DNA of 64,000 nucleotides from Lineus longissimus (Eukaryota; Nemertea; Pilidiophora; Heteronemertea; Lineidae): assembly GCF_910592395.1 (NCBI RefSeq), contig NC_088308.1, positions 5,845,001-5,909,000 of the forward strand, read 5' to 3'. This document shows positions 1 to 13,000 of the stretch, piece by piece (within the stretch, counting starts at the first letter, position 1; each line of letters starts with the position of its first letter). The position numbers were made by a program, and so were the translations under genes. A model generated the notes under the pieces. The model saw only the letters and a program-made list of their open reading frames with translations. It had not been told where the DNA came from and ran no database searches.

Positions 1-2264
1 AGCCCAGATGTATACAATGACCTCTGGGGCAACTTGGTTTCTGTCTATCGCAGTATCAGAGGCTAAAGTTATTCCTGTTTTCCTCTGTAGAGGAAGTTTG
101 ATATGTTACTCTAAAAAAAGGTGATGATTTGAGTGAGAAATCACTGCCAAAGCCAGGCTCTCTGAAAACTTGCTCACTTGCTCTCCTTGCATCTGAGGCT
201 AAAGGTCCTTCTGTTTCCCTCTCTGTAGCTGAAGCTTCATATGTTGGTAAAAAAACAGGTGATGCTTTGAATGAGAAATTACTGCCAAGCAGAGAGGCTC
301 TTCATCACCTTGCTCTGTTCACGAGTGCATTGACATGTGTTGTGGTGCAGCTGTCCTCACCTTTTCTTGCATTAGTCCACTTGCTTTGGTTTACTTACAA
401 TAGTATAGGTACAAATGTACATGTACAGATCATAGAAAAAACGCTTTGTAGTAAAAATTCTCCTGTATTCTCAGTTGTACCCTTAACACCATTTACAGTT
501 TTACCCAAAACCCAACTTGAACTTGAAGTTGATTAAACACTTGGCTATGATAGTTCAAAGTGCAGACTTCTGATCCTGCACAGGCAAGGTAGATTGTTGT
601 TGATAATCTTTCTAGATTCATCAGACTTTCACTGTAGGTGTAATCCTGTCTGATACAGCTTGCTTCAGGCAACAACAACTGCAGTAGGCTGATCATTGAT
701 GGATTGATCAATTGGATTAGATCACCTAGGCAATACGAGTCTGTAGCCTTGGTATTGTCTCACCTACATACAGGTTTGATACTTAAGATTTTGTTGCCAT
801 GGCCATCCTTGCGCTTCTGTCTGTATCTTGCGTTTTAGTAAAGTAGTCGAAATAAGGGAGTTCAATAAGTAGTGAGCAACCACACATATGCTATTGTCAT
901 TTCTTTTCAAAGATTTTATGAGAAAAAAGTTACATGGTTAATAGGTCCAACTAATGGCCCATGCTTGTGCTATATCAGGATCAGGAAATTTGCTTTTGCA
1001 CCCAGTAAGCCTCTCTTGGTTTGCATTGCAGACAACAGAACTAGACAATAAACAAACCGTAGGTGATGTCAGGCCTAACCATAGAAAATTGCTCATCTTC
1101 CTTCCTGTTCACCATAAAACATATTTACATTCTGTGCCTGCAATGTTGGACATGTTGGAGTCGCTCCAACTTTCATTTCGTTGCCAACATTATGCATATT
1201 ATTGGCTTAGCATGCAGTTACCCATCAATCTATCATATTGTCCGGTTTCATAGTAAAAGTTGTGGTCTCTAGTTGAGAAGCAACAATCATTGCTTCAAAG
1301 CTTTCGGGCTACAAATTGCAAGTCAGTTGGTCGTTGAATTGCAGGTCTGTAAAACGTTTTGCGTCAGCCTCTGATAGCCATGAATAAATTTTCTCAGAAC
1401 TAGGAGTTATCTGGAGGCCAGTCATCTTCCTGCTTGAGAGCTCAAACCTCTTACATTCTGGTCGACACAGTTGATAATTTCCCAAGGGGTGATTGAATTT
1501 GTTGAACTGAACATGTGCATACATGTACGTAGTTCACTTGGTTTATGCATGTAGTAGTTCCAGGTATATCCTCTCAGCTATAGCCCGTTCCCGCCAAGCT
1601 ATTTACAGTATGCCAGTCCTCATTGCTGAACAATAGGTCCTCTGATGAAACACTCTAAACAAAACATGAGTTACCATGGCTACGTACACATCTGCACAGA
1701 TCAAATAACTTATGACAAAAGTGTAAAATATGTTTTTTTCATACCGATATGCGACACTGGGATGTGCTCTAGAATTCAGCTTTTCTGAATGTTTGCTCCA
1801 TATTGATTATGTATGGGGTATGAATGGAGTATGTTGATATAAAGGTGTCGGGGTTCCCGCTGAGCCTACACATTGCATGGAGCCAACTCGCATAGTCACA
1901 TTGATTGTGACAGAATAAATAAATAATGTCGAAATTCCAGATATGATATTTTTATCATGTTCATAATCGGGAATTATCTGACAATGTGTTTGGCTGTGTC
2001 AGGACATGTTGACCTGTAATACAAAGCCGTTAGCCAATGTGCCAATATCACAATTTAGAATCAATAACCTGGCTCATGTCTGGAAATGATTTCAGGAATT
2101 GGCTTATGATAGAAAAGTGTGTTCAGTCCTTTTAATATATTGATATTTGTATTGATAAACCTCTACTGGGGAACAAGAGAGCTTATATTCTTAGAATGAT
2201 ATACCGGTAACAAATAATTCCTAATGATCTTTTCTTAATTGTATTCCCTTCTTTCTCATTACAG
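1..2264. other. Sequence upstream of first visible prominin exon, no supported gene
   Basis: No exon with convincing splice sites and a recognisable protein match was found. The missing prominin 5' exons (signal peptide and N-terminal ectodomain) should lie here or outside the window; an exon joining to 2265 would have to end in phase 1. The only structure I see is an imperfect tandem duplication near the left end. Confidence 0.6.
55..320. repeat. Imperfect tandem duplication, about 137-bp unit
   Basis: The text around 59-160 (GAGGCTAAAG, then a CTCTGTAG, then GATGATTTGAGTGAGAAATC and ACTGCCAA) recurs at 195-295 with about 136-138 bp offset and scattered substitutions. An open frame (129-536) runs through it, but its product resembles nothing I know and has no clear splice context. 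Confidence 0.6.
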
Positions 2265-4000
2265 TTTTTGGGAATGGTACTGGTACAGTTGATCTTTTTG
2301 CGGTGTTAACGACTGCCGAGACAGAATGGTCAAAAGTAAGTCGTAAAAGTTTTAGAGTGGTCTGTTGCTATGATTTTGAGATTGATCCTCCTAACTTTAA
2401 AGGACTTGTTGCAGCAGGAACTGCTGGTGAATCAAGGATATTGTTCGTTTTTCACTGGCGTTTTTGAGTATTGTAACTCGCCACAAAGCCTGTGTGATGT
2501 GAGATGCCACTGAGTTTTTGGATTAGATCCGCAAGAACCTGAAAGCAACTTTATGTAATCTTCATCATGAATACCAAGGATATCAAGAACCAATTCAGGA
2601 CCATCCCTTAAGGAAACAACAGTAAAAATAGCAACCTTATTGTAATTTCAACAATAAACATACAAAATTAGAACAGGTATTTGAAAGGAATCTATTTTGG
2701 ATAAGGTACCATGTACCAATTTCTCGTTCCTTCATATTCAAATAGTTGTTTAAGAAATGATGGCTTCACTTCAATAGAGAAGTTTGACAGTGTCCTCACT
2801 CCCACTGCTACACTGGCCAAAGTCTCCATCCATGAATCTATAATGGGCCATGGTTGGTCCATGGATGGACCTATGATACAAACCGCTCCCATCAACCTTG
2901 TTGTATTTTGGAATTTGTTTCCAGTTGACTCAAAAAAGTGATTTTATTTTCTGTCCTCTCTTGCAGTATGTAATGCACTACTTGGGCTTCTTGATATGCT
3001 TTGCACTGGGCATAATCTTCATCATTGTGATGCCCATTGTGGGCCTGTGTTTCTGCTGCTGTCGTCTCTGTGGCAGATGTGGGGCGCGGCCAAACCCAAT
3101 GGATAGCAAACACGCCAAATGTAAAAGAGTGACGTTTGGGACGTTTTTATTCATCGTCACAACCTTTATGCTGTAAGTATGATTGGATTCATCAAAGGCT
3201 CGATGTTTCCATAAACATTGTGGTAGGGACTGCAAATGTCAACGTTTCTTGGCATAAAAGATTCCTGGGGAGTAATTAAGGTTGATTGAAAGTTTACCCA
3301 TTCTACAGACCTTTGTTTCAAATTTCCTCTGCCAGTATGGGCCCTATGTGCATAGAATTAATGGTGGACTGTACTGTTAATACTCATGTAATTCTAATAA
3401 CTCTGGCACACAGTAATTGATGAGGGAGTAATTTCAACTTTCTATTAGTTGTATTTACGAAGATAACATGATTGTTTGGATTCAATATAAACTCATTGAA
3501 CATATTAACCTGATCACGCTAATAATGTGGTTTACTCTGCTACTGGATGGAATGGTATTTAACCTGTCTAGCTCGCTCATGCTCAATTATTATAAAAGAT
3601 CTCTGGCTGTTTTGGAAAAAAAGAAGAAAATGTGTCATGACATACGTCCCATCAGAATGTGCCCACCGACAGTTTTCAAACAAGTGGATGTGAAAATATT
3701 GCTTACCCCCCCCCCCCCCCCGAGCTGAAATAGGTCCTGATATTGAGAGGACTATAGGAGTATAGTATTGACACCCTGTTTTTTCCCAGTTTCCCAAACA
3801 CATGAAATCTGGCCCACCTATAGCACTTCCTGTCTTCTCCCTTTAATCTCTCTATTTTCACTTCCAGTGCTGCCACTGTCTGTGCTTTTGTCACCAATGA
3901 TCTCATACACAAGCAGGCATCAGATGATGACAACGGTTTTGTGGGGTCCGTCAGTAGTAACATCGAGGGGGTGGAGCAATACGTCTCAAACACTGCAACG
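2265..4000 (+). CDS. PROM1: Prominin exons: TM1, Cys-rich cytoplasmic loop, TM2
   Basis: Exons 2265-2335, 2967-3172 and 3868-4000. The first ends in a short ectodomain stretch with an NGT sequon. The second encodes TM1 (GFLICFALGIIFIIVMPIVG) followed at once by the cysteine cluster CFCCCRLCGRCG, the family's most recognisable signature, and then TM2 (TFGTFLFIVTTFML), which continues across a phase-2 intron as AATVCAFVTND. Acceptors (TTACAG, CTTGCAG, CTTCCAG) and donors (GTAAGT, GTAAGT, GTAAGT) are strong. The cytoplasmic loop is rich in basic residues after the Cys cluster. Confidence 0.93.
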
Positions 4001-7000
4001 GTAAGTTGGCCTGGATTATCAGCAGACGGTGTCAGGTCATGTAACTTTAGAGTTACCTGCCAGAACTCAGCTGAACTGCACAAACAAAATCAAAGATCAA
4101 ATTGATTTAAAATATGGTACGTTTCGACCCAATTGAGCAGTCAAGGATCAGAAATTTCTTAGAAGTCTGATAAATCGGATACATCCTTTGAGGGGATGAT
4201 ATGACTCATTGATGGAAATCAAAACTAACTGCTAGTTTCAGAATTTCATCTTCTTTGATTTTAGGAATTAAAAACAACGGTGCTGAATAAATTCGATGAA
4301 ACGAAAGCGAAAATAATCGCCGACGTGAAATGTAAGTATAGAAACAGACATTGAAAATATCCAAGAATAATGACAGAATAATGACAAAACCGAGGACATT
4401 TTATGAGGCTGCATGATGTTGTAAGAAGAACACTCTCAGTATGATTATCAGAAGTTCAATGAAGTCATGAGTCTTCGGAAGATTCATGTGTTGAAACCAA
4501 AAATACGGTTTCGACACGGAAGTGATCACACCGAAGAGGAGATTTTGATGGAGCTTTCTTGAACATGATGCCATCTTTTAGTAACAATTTCAACTGTTTT
4601 TTTCCAGCTATATCAACGAAAGTCCAAAACGATATCGGACAACTCACAAATGCTGGACCATTACTAGACAATGCTACTAAGCTTGCAGAAGGTAAAGGTT
4701 TTGAATACAAAATAAGATGATTTTGTTAATGATGATTACTATGGAAAAGTTGTTTTTATGATGGGTTCATATCATTTTTCATATACTGAATAAATTGGGT
4801 GAAAAAACCATGAGGATTATAGTTTATTTGGTATTTTTTTGCTTGACTGTACAATCAAACCTTTGAAAGCATAGCTGTAGTGGAATTCTGCCAAGAATTA
4901 TTAGATGTTATATCATTGGTGGTGACATAGTCCAGCTTTTTGTGTATCGACCAATCAGAGAGCTGCTTACATGCTCAGTTTCCTTTCAGATGTAACAACC
5001 CTCAGGAAAGGTTTAGAGGTGACGCGGGATTTGACAAGTAAGCTCATAACGGATGCCAAAACCCTCGAGACTCAGCTCGGTAATGTCCGTACAGACGTGA
5101 AAGGTGCACTCGGCGCCTGCTCAACTAGTTTGTGTAACACTGTGTCAACTGAGACGGATAAACTCAAGGTCAACATCGAATTCACCAAGGTATGCCTTGC
5201 ATCTATAAACTGAAGTGCCTATTACTTGTTGCAGAACATCACAGGGTTCCCGAAAAAAAAGAAATGGGTAGTAATCTATTAGAATTGATTCTTTTAGCTG
5301 TCTTGTCCATGTGAGTTTTCATTTAGTGTCTGTTTTGTAGATAAAAACATAGGGTTGTCCAAAGTCGACGACATGGATAACAAGAAAAATGACTTATACA
5401 TGCAAAATCAATTTCACTGTCCCTTACTAATTTCCCTTACGATTTTTGTTGCATCGTGTAATTTTCGTCTACTTTATGTTTCATACCGTTCCTTTGTTAT
5501 CACTGTATTCCAGGTTAACCAGACGGTGAGTTTAAAATAGGAGAACATTCTAACCTCACAATCCTCCTTCCGTCACAACCATATTTGTCTTTAACAGTTC
5601 ATTGGACAGAATTGCCCCCTTTGGCCATTCCAACCATTCCAAATTAACGTAGAAACTTCGTATCTGGGATAATTCAAATTATTCTGGGCATGGTGGTTCA
5701 TAACTAATTTTGTCACTGATGTTGGCGTTAACTTGACGTTATCTCCTTCAGTGAAGCCCTTAGACTTAAGGTCTAGTTAACTGAAACATTAGTGGCAAAA
5801 CTTGTTTTTGAACAATTGGGCCCTGGCTGTACAATTCAGGTCTGTTGAAATGGTGTGCAGGTTTTCTCCTCTGTTGACTCCTACTTGCTCCATCGGACGT
5901 ATTTTACATAGGCCTAGGGTTGATATATAATTCTTGTATATATGCAAATGCTGCATCTGGTACTAACAAGTCCTTCAAGAGGATTTCCCTAATGGGATAA
6001 TCAGCTCAATTGCCTGTACTCTACTTCCACAGATGTAAGACCAGTTGATTAATTACTAAGAAATGAAAACTAAGGTCAAGCCAGAACATGATGTCATAAC
6101 CATCAGCAAAAACATCTTACTTCACTTTAAACAAAAACTTACCTTCTCTTTGAAGTAATATGTTTTTGGTGCGAATTGGTACGTTTTTGACAGTGGGCAA
6201 CTTTAAAAGTTTCGCCAACCCATAGTCTATTCAAATTGAACTTGTTGAAAGGCATTGAAATGCCATGTGCATTAAACTGGGCTTTAATTGAATATTCAAA
6301 ACCGGTCTTAGATAGGTGAAACTAGAGGACGTGCTTGACAAGCATTGGCTGAAGTCTCTGCAGGTATATGCAGGCCATTGGTGGCAGTTTGTTATAGCAT
6401 GTTGCTTTTCTGTTCCGATAATTTCAGTTGTTCAATGGTGAGGGGGGGGGGTAGTGTTTCAACAGAACTTCTTCTGCTACCTTATAATGTGATAGGGCTC
6501 CTATTTGGACGTATCTAATCACGTGTTTAAGAACTAGACCTAAACAGGGTCGTGCATGACTATGAATGCTGTTGTAAATCCATTGGAGATCTTCAGTATG
6601 TGTTGTATACATTTGTGATAGAACCACTCATGTTGCCTCTTGTTTTTTTCGTCACCTGGCTCATGATATCATGCCAGTTCTTCCTTATGTCTCAACAATG
6701 ACTTGATTTGTAAGGAAAATCTTGATTTACAGTGATATGTTTGCCAGCAATGATATGTACATTGTGATAATATGAGCGTTAGCGTCACATAGGATGGACA
6801 TATCTCGTTCACGGAGTAGATTCTATGAGCACTTGTGTCTGAGCACAACCTCCTCAGTGTGAATCTCCTAGGCCACAAGTTCTTGTCACATGATGTGAAC
6901 ATGCATGCAGATAGATATCTAGGAATTAAATCACGATTATTTCATTATGGTGGAAGGTATGATGCATCAGTTTTCACTCGAGGAGTATTTCTGAGACAAC

Positions 7001-10000
7001 TTTTCCTTGTACAGTACAGTAACAACTAATCTTGCGAGGGGCTTGGTGGTGGCGCTATTTCCCTACTAACGTAACTTGTGCTTTCATGGTGTAAAAAACT
7101 GCTTGAAATGCCTCGATCTGCCTTATGCTGAAAATAATCCCCCTCTCTCCCAGCACTCCTATCAACGGTGATTCTCCTGTATCACAAGCAGTGGGAACTT
7201 TTCTGTGTGTCATTCTAACAACTGAAAGATCATTTTGTAGTTGATTAACAAAATCCATCACCCAAGTTAAACAGATCTCCCTTTCTTACATAAAAACAAT
7301 TTTATGAGACTTGATAGAAAATTTATTCATCTGGCCTGGGCACAATCGGCAGGCGGGGAATCCTTCGTCAGCATGGAGATCTGATAAGCTGGGGTGATTA
7401 TCATTGGTTGTTCAGGAGCAGGCGTGAATTTGCTGCAGGTCAAAGTCGCACTGGCGGATATTGCAACATTGGTAATTTGTCTTGAGGGTTGTAATAGTGA
7501 CCTGATGACCGCATTAGAGCAAATTCATTTTGGATTTTGCGGCATACAAGTGTCAATTTCATTCACCTGATGCATACAACACACACGTGTGACACAAAAT
7601 TAGGGACCGATCAGCACCTGTGTGGCATGCATCCTGTGTTAAAATTTCAATGAAAGCACTTCTTTGCAGATTTGTATAGATGATAATCATCTCGTGGTCA
7701 ACACAGAGTTTAGAAAATTTCGATGAAACAGCACAATCGCATTGATGGATCCCAAGCCAAACTGTTCATTTGTGTCTAGTAACAAACTGCTGATCATACT
7801 GTACTCATCGTCATCTGTCCACTTTGTTTTAAGGTGTGATTTATATCTCAGTGTTTCCCTCTGTTTTTTTAGCTGGCCAACGTTGATGGAGTTATCCAGA
7901 AGTTAAAGGATATTGAGGGCAAAAATATCACAGCAGAGATAAATAAGGTAAGTTTAATTTGTACCGTTTAGGAAAAATCAAGTTTGAGAGAGATTCGCCA
8001 GCGGAAAAAACAACGACGATGTCAGACGACATATACTTGTAGGTACCTACATAAATACCCTATTTCGACAGCGCTCATTTCAAGCAGGTGCTTGCTCACA
8101 GTGCTTTCCATATGGTGCTATTACGTGGAACAGTGATGGCCATATGCAGATAGTGCGTTAAAATATAGGTCAAGATAAATTTCCCTCTGTTGCGTAAAAA
8201 TGAAATCACTCGGCATATGAAATCTTTGTTGTCCCGAGATGATGTCGGTTATATATATTTCAGGGCAAAGCAGACTACAATGAAATTTCTGCCAACATTT
8301 CAAAGAGCGTCCAGTCGTACATTAATCGTAAGTGTTTTGAAGTTGGAAATTTTATTCGAACACCACTGACTGCAGTCTTGATTCAAAGTCCTCAACCTTG
8401 ATCATACAAAGTAAATAAAAGCTCTGTTTCCCAGAGACCAAGCTAAACATATGGACACTTTAAAATTGACTTGAGTTTGGGACACCCTGTATTCACTGGT
8501 GTTAAATTTCTATGAAGAAGGCACCAATTCAATTGAATGGGGCAGCTGTGGCTGAGAAATCATTTGCCTGTGACTATTATCAAGTGGACAGTCATTGTTT
8601 ATGAGGATGTGAAAAATGACTTGCATAGGATTTGTGCTAGAATTACAATGTAGATTAGGTGTTGTCACTGACCCCAAATTTCCTAAGTGTACAAAAATAA
8701 ATAAGACGCAGAAAATTTTAGAAGGGAGCATAGTTTACTGTTTACGATACACTCTGTTTACTGTAGTTCATTGGCATTCACTCTACCGCTGCAATGAGTT
8801 CTTTTGTACACCATGATGCCACTTCCCATTGTGTCACACTATAGCAGCAGTGCTGCCATCTAGAATTTGTTTTTGTTTAGGTCATAAATTGCAAATACCT
8901 GCATATAAACTAAAACTAAGTGATAAAATGCTAATATCTTTTAACTAAAATGTTGTTTCAGTGACAATATACAATGTGTCGAAAGAACTAATCTTAACGT
9001 CATTCCATTTGGTAGTTTAAGCTGCAAAAATCTGTGTGAATCTAAATTTCCTTGACCAAGTATTGAGTGGTACTAAAATTGTACTAGTGATCAATGGTGC
9101 CTTCATCTTCATAGGCGCATAGCCTAGGCCTACAATACATGGCACTCGGGTCAATTCCCGAGTGGTCTTTATTTATGTCACCTCACAGATTGTTCGCAAT
9201 TTGTTGGGGTTAAATTGAAAGGAAAAAGATAGATGAGAATTTTGAAGCAAAATGTGATGATGATAAAGGAATTCATAGAATTCCCCTTTGGATGCCACTT
9301 ACCAAAATGAAGTGGCTGAAGACATTGTGTACGCCCCCGCCCCCCCCCCCCCATTGTGTCACACTATAGCAGCAGTGCTGCCATCTAGAATTAGTTTTTG
9401 TTTAGGTCATGAATTGCAAATACCTGCATATAAACTAAAACTAAGTGATAAAATGCTAATATCTTTTTACTAAAATGTTCTTTTAGTGACAATATACAAT
9501 GTGTCGAAAGAACGAATCTTAACGTCATTCCATTTGGTAGTTTAAGCTGCAAAAATCTGTGTGAATCTAAATTTTCTTGACCAAGTATTGAATGGTACTA
9601 AAATTGTACTATTGATTAATGATGCCTTCATCTTCATAGGCGCATAGCCTAGGCCTACAATACATGGCACTCGGGTCAATTCCCGAGTGGTCTTTATTTA
9701 TGTCACCTCACAGATTGTTCGCAATTTGTTGGGGTAAAATTGAAACCAAAAAGATAGACGAGAATTTTGAAGCAGTTGTATAGAGAAACTCCTCTGACAC
9801 AGATATTGTATTCAGGTAATTCAGCTTGAATGAAATTGTGAAAATGGGTTCATTTGCATTTGCATTTCAGAGTCTGAAACAGCCATCAATGACATTAAGG
9901 GGAATATAGAGCAGCAGCTGACCAAAATGAGTGATATGTTGTCGGACATGACAAAACAGTTGGAGACTGCCAGACAGACAGTCGAGAAGTTTAAACCCGA

Positions 10001-13000
10001 GGTCAAGAAATATGGCGACTATGTGTAAGTGAAGTAATCGTTTACTAGAAACTTAATTACACCCAGATACAAAGAAAATGGTGACGTAAACTTCACTGTA
10101 TATTCGCTTCTAATGGGTTTATAGTATACGAGGCTGTTTATAACTTGACCCAAAATCACCTTAATAATCAATTTACCTTGGAGCCATGACTCACAGAACT
10201 AAGGCCAAGGCTGTGGCACCCAAGGTCTTAAACGACTTTGTTCATGTTGCCTAGGCAAAAAGGTTGATACTTCATTGGGAGGATAGCAATGCCAGGGATT
10301 GGTAAGTGTAACTGCATATTTGTAAGTTTCACTGCAACGTCTAACGAAAATAATCATTTCTACTTCAGGATGTACGGTGGTATTGCCCTGAGCTGCATCC
10401 TACTCCTGGTCGTCCTCCTGAACTTCCTTGGGCTGATGTTCGGAGCATGCGGTGAGAGACCTTACGAGGATGCACGGGCCTGCAACAAGGGGGTGGGCGC
10501 TGACTTCCTGATGGCGTGAGTATCAATAGCGTTGTTGTGTTCTATTCCTTTTTTGCAGTTAAACAATTCTTGAGCAAATCCTCGAGACACTGTAAGAAGG
10601 GGGTAGATATTAATTTTTGGGGTCTAGAATCCCGACTAAGGGCCTTCCTGATAAAACTTGCCAAATGCGTATTGTACATCACGAGGTGTAGAACTGGTTT
10701 GTCTTGAGACTACTCCCTAGAAAGGGGTCTGATCTGCTCCCTGGAAAGGGGTCCTGAAGCTTTGACAATGTCCTGTGGTGTCCACCCCTGACCTTTTCGA
10801 AGTGGCAGAACAAAAGTTTCTGGCATTTTCGAGGTAGGGATGCCTTCCAAACTTAAGGTATGAGCATGGGCCTTTACCCTTTGATAGAGTTTGTGCCCGG
10901 GGCCTCTGGGGAAACCTGTTGTTGTGACAGTTCTTGCAAAGCACATGGTCAGTATAAAACACTCATTATAAAATTTGACCTGTATGATTTCAGTGGGGTT
11001 GGATTCACATTCCTTTTCTGTTGGCTCCTGATGCTGATGACCATGATCCTGTTCATTATTGGCGGACCTGTGGAGACCGAGGTCTGTCGGCACTTGGTTG
11101 ATCCAATCAACAGTTCGCAGATTGAGGTGAGTAAATTTGCCGAGATGAACAGAAAGGTAGTTATGTACAATGCCGAACCAACAACACTTTGAGAAGAAAT
11201 TGAGATGAGAGTTTAAATTCGTATCCAGTATTAGATAGGAGTTACATGTGCCATTGTGACTTTTTTTCAACGAAACCAACCAGCTTATCAAAAGGCTCAA
11301 TGATTTTCTCCATGTTTGCAGCAAATTGATGAGTTCTTGAACCTTGGCCAGTACATTTTCCCGGGAAAGAATACCGAGTTGAGCGTGCAGGAAGTCCTAA
11401 AGTGAGTTCTGCCAAGTTTACATTTGTAAACTTTTTACCCAATCCATCCTCAGGCTGACCCCCCCCACAAATTCACCCAGCTCACATTAACCCATTAAAT
11501 TAACTGAAGTAGACAATAGACCAGTCATTCGATGTCTTAGTTTGTCCAATTGATTTTTGTTTGCATTCGTATCTGCACATCTTATAACAGGAAGAGCATC
11601 CACTATTGGAAGGCACCAAAAATATTCTTATCAATATTACTTCTCTGAGGTCATTTCTAAAAGGGTGTTAAGTGATTGCAGAAAAAGAAGTATTGATATG
11701 CTGTAGTGTGTGTTGTGACACGATTGTTTGGTAATGTTTCAGGAAATGCAGTGAAGATGCTGCCATTTACAGCGCCCTCAAGTTGAAGAATTTGTTGGAC
11801 GTCAGCAAGATCATCGACGATGCTGTAAGTCAGTTATTCATTGAATCCACTGGACACCTGTCGATTTTTTTGCCCGCTAGAAAATGCTATAGTGCATTGC
11901 TTTGTACATATATGTGTACGTCAAATTTCTCCTGGGTCACCGTGAAAAACAGACATCCAAGATGGCAGACGGCTGGTAATTTCTATTAATACTACATTAA
12001 ACTTGAGTGTATTCTGGTTAAGGGTGACTTGGATCCGAAGCAGTTGTGGGTTTGAACCAAGGTCTGGTCATCACTTTTTTATTTGTCCCCCCTGCAGATT
12101 GAGCACAGTTGAGTGAGACGTACTCGAGGTATGGAAAAACAGATTAATATAAAAACCTGCGATTATTTGACTGTAGATACTATGCAGTCATATAGGGGAG
12201 TGTCCCATGCGATTTTTGGCATAACTTGATGTGGTTAACACCACTATCATCATTTCTCATCTTTAAGTTCCAATTTCCTTTTCCAGATGAAAACAGTAGA
12301 CCAAGAAGTTGATAAAATCGCAGCACAAATTAAGAACGTGAAGATTGATAACATAGTGTTGCTTCCGCCGGATGCCGATAAACTGCTCACCGATGTAGTC
12401 AACTCAGATTATAGTACCATCAACTTCCAGGACTCCTTGGATGAAGTAAGTTGGCTATAGTGTGGTTAGAGATGTACCTAATTGTACCATATTCATTATT
12501 TAGTGATTGATCAGAATACAATGTCTCATGATATACTGACTGGGGAGCACGGTGGCACAATGGTTGAGCATCGGCCCTCTGATCAGGAGGTCCTCGGTTG
12601 CGATACCCAGCCAGTGCCACTACCTTCAACAGGCCTGAAATGTCCTTGCGTGCGCTAGATTGTGGCTGTCCTTGGTTCTCCAAAAAGGGTTCTGGATAGG
12701 CTGGGTAAAAATGGGTGCGATTGTAAAGCCCTTGTGAGTGCAAGATTATGTCCTTGTGTGAGCTAGATTGTGACTGCCCTTGGTTCTCCCAGAAGGTTTC
12801 TGGATAGGCTGTGTTATAATGTGTGCAATTGTAAAATGCTTTGAAACCGTAGATGGTACAGTGAAAAGGGCTATATATAAACTCACTATTATCATTATCA
12901 TCATTGACTGTTCTTCTATCCAAAAAGATTGCTTTCGTCATTTTGACTTAACCTATACTATTTATTTTTCAGCTTAAGAAGCAGCTCCTTAGTATTTCAC

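Noticed and set aside
129-536. 135-residue frame at the left edge as a prominin 5' exon
   Set aside because: There is no splice donor in the required phase 1 and no signal-peptide or prominin similarity. It overlaps a local tandem duplication.
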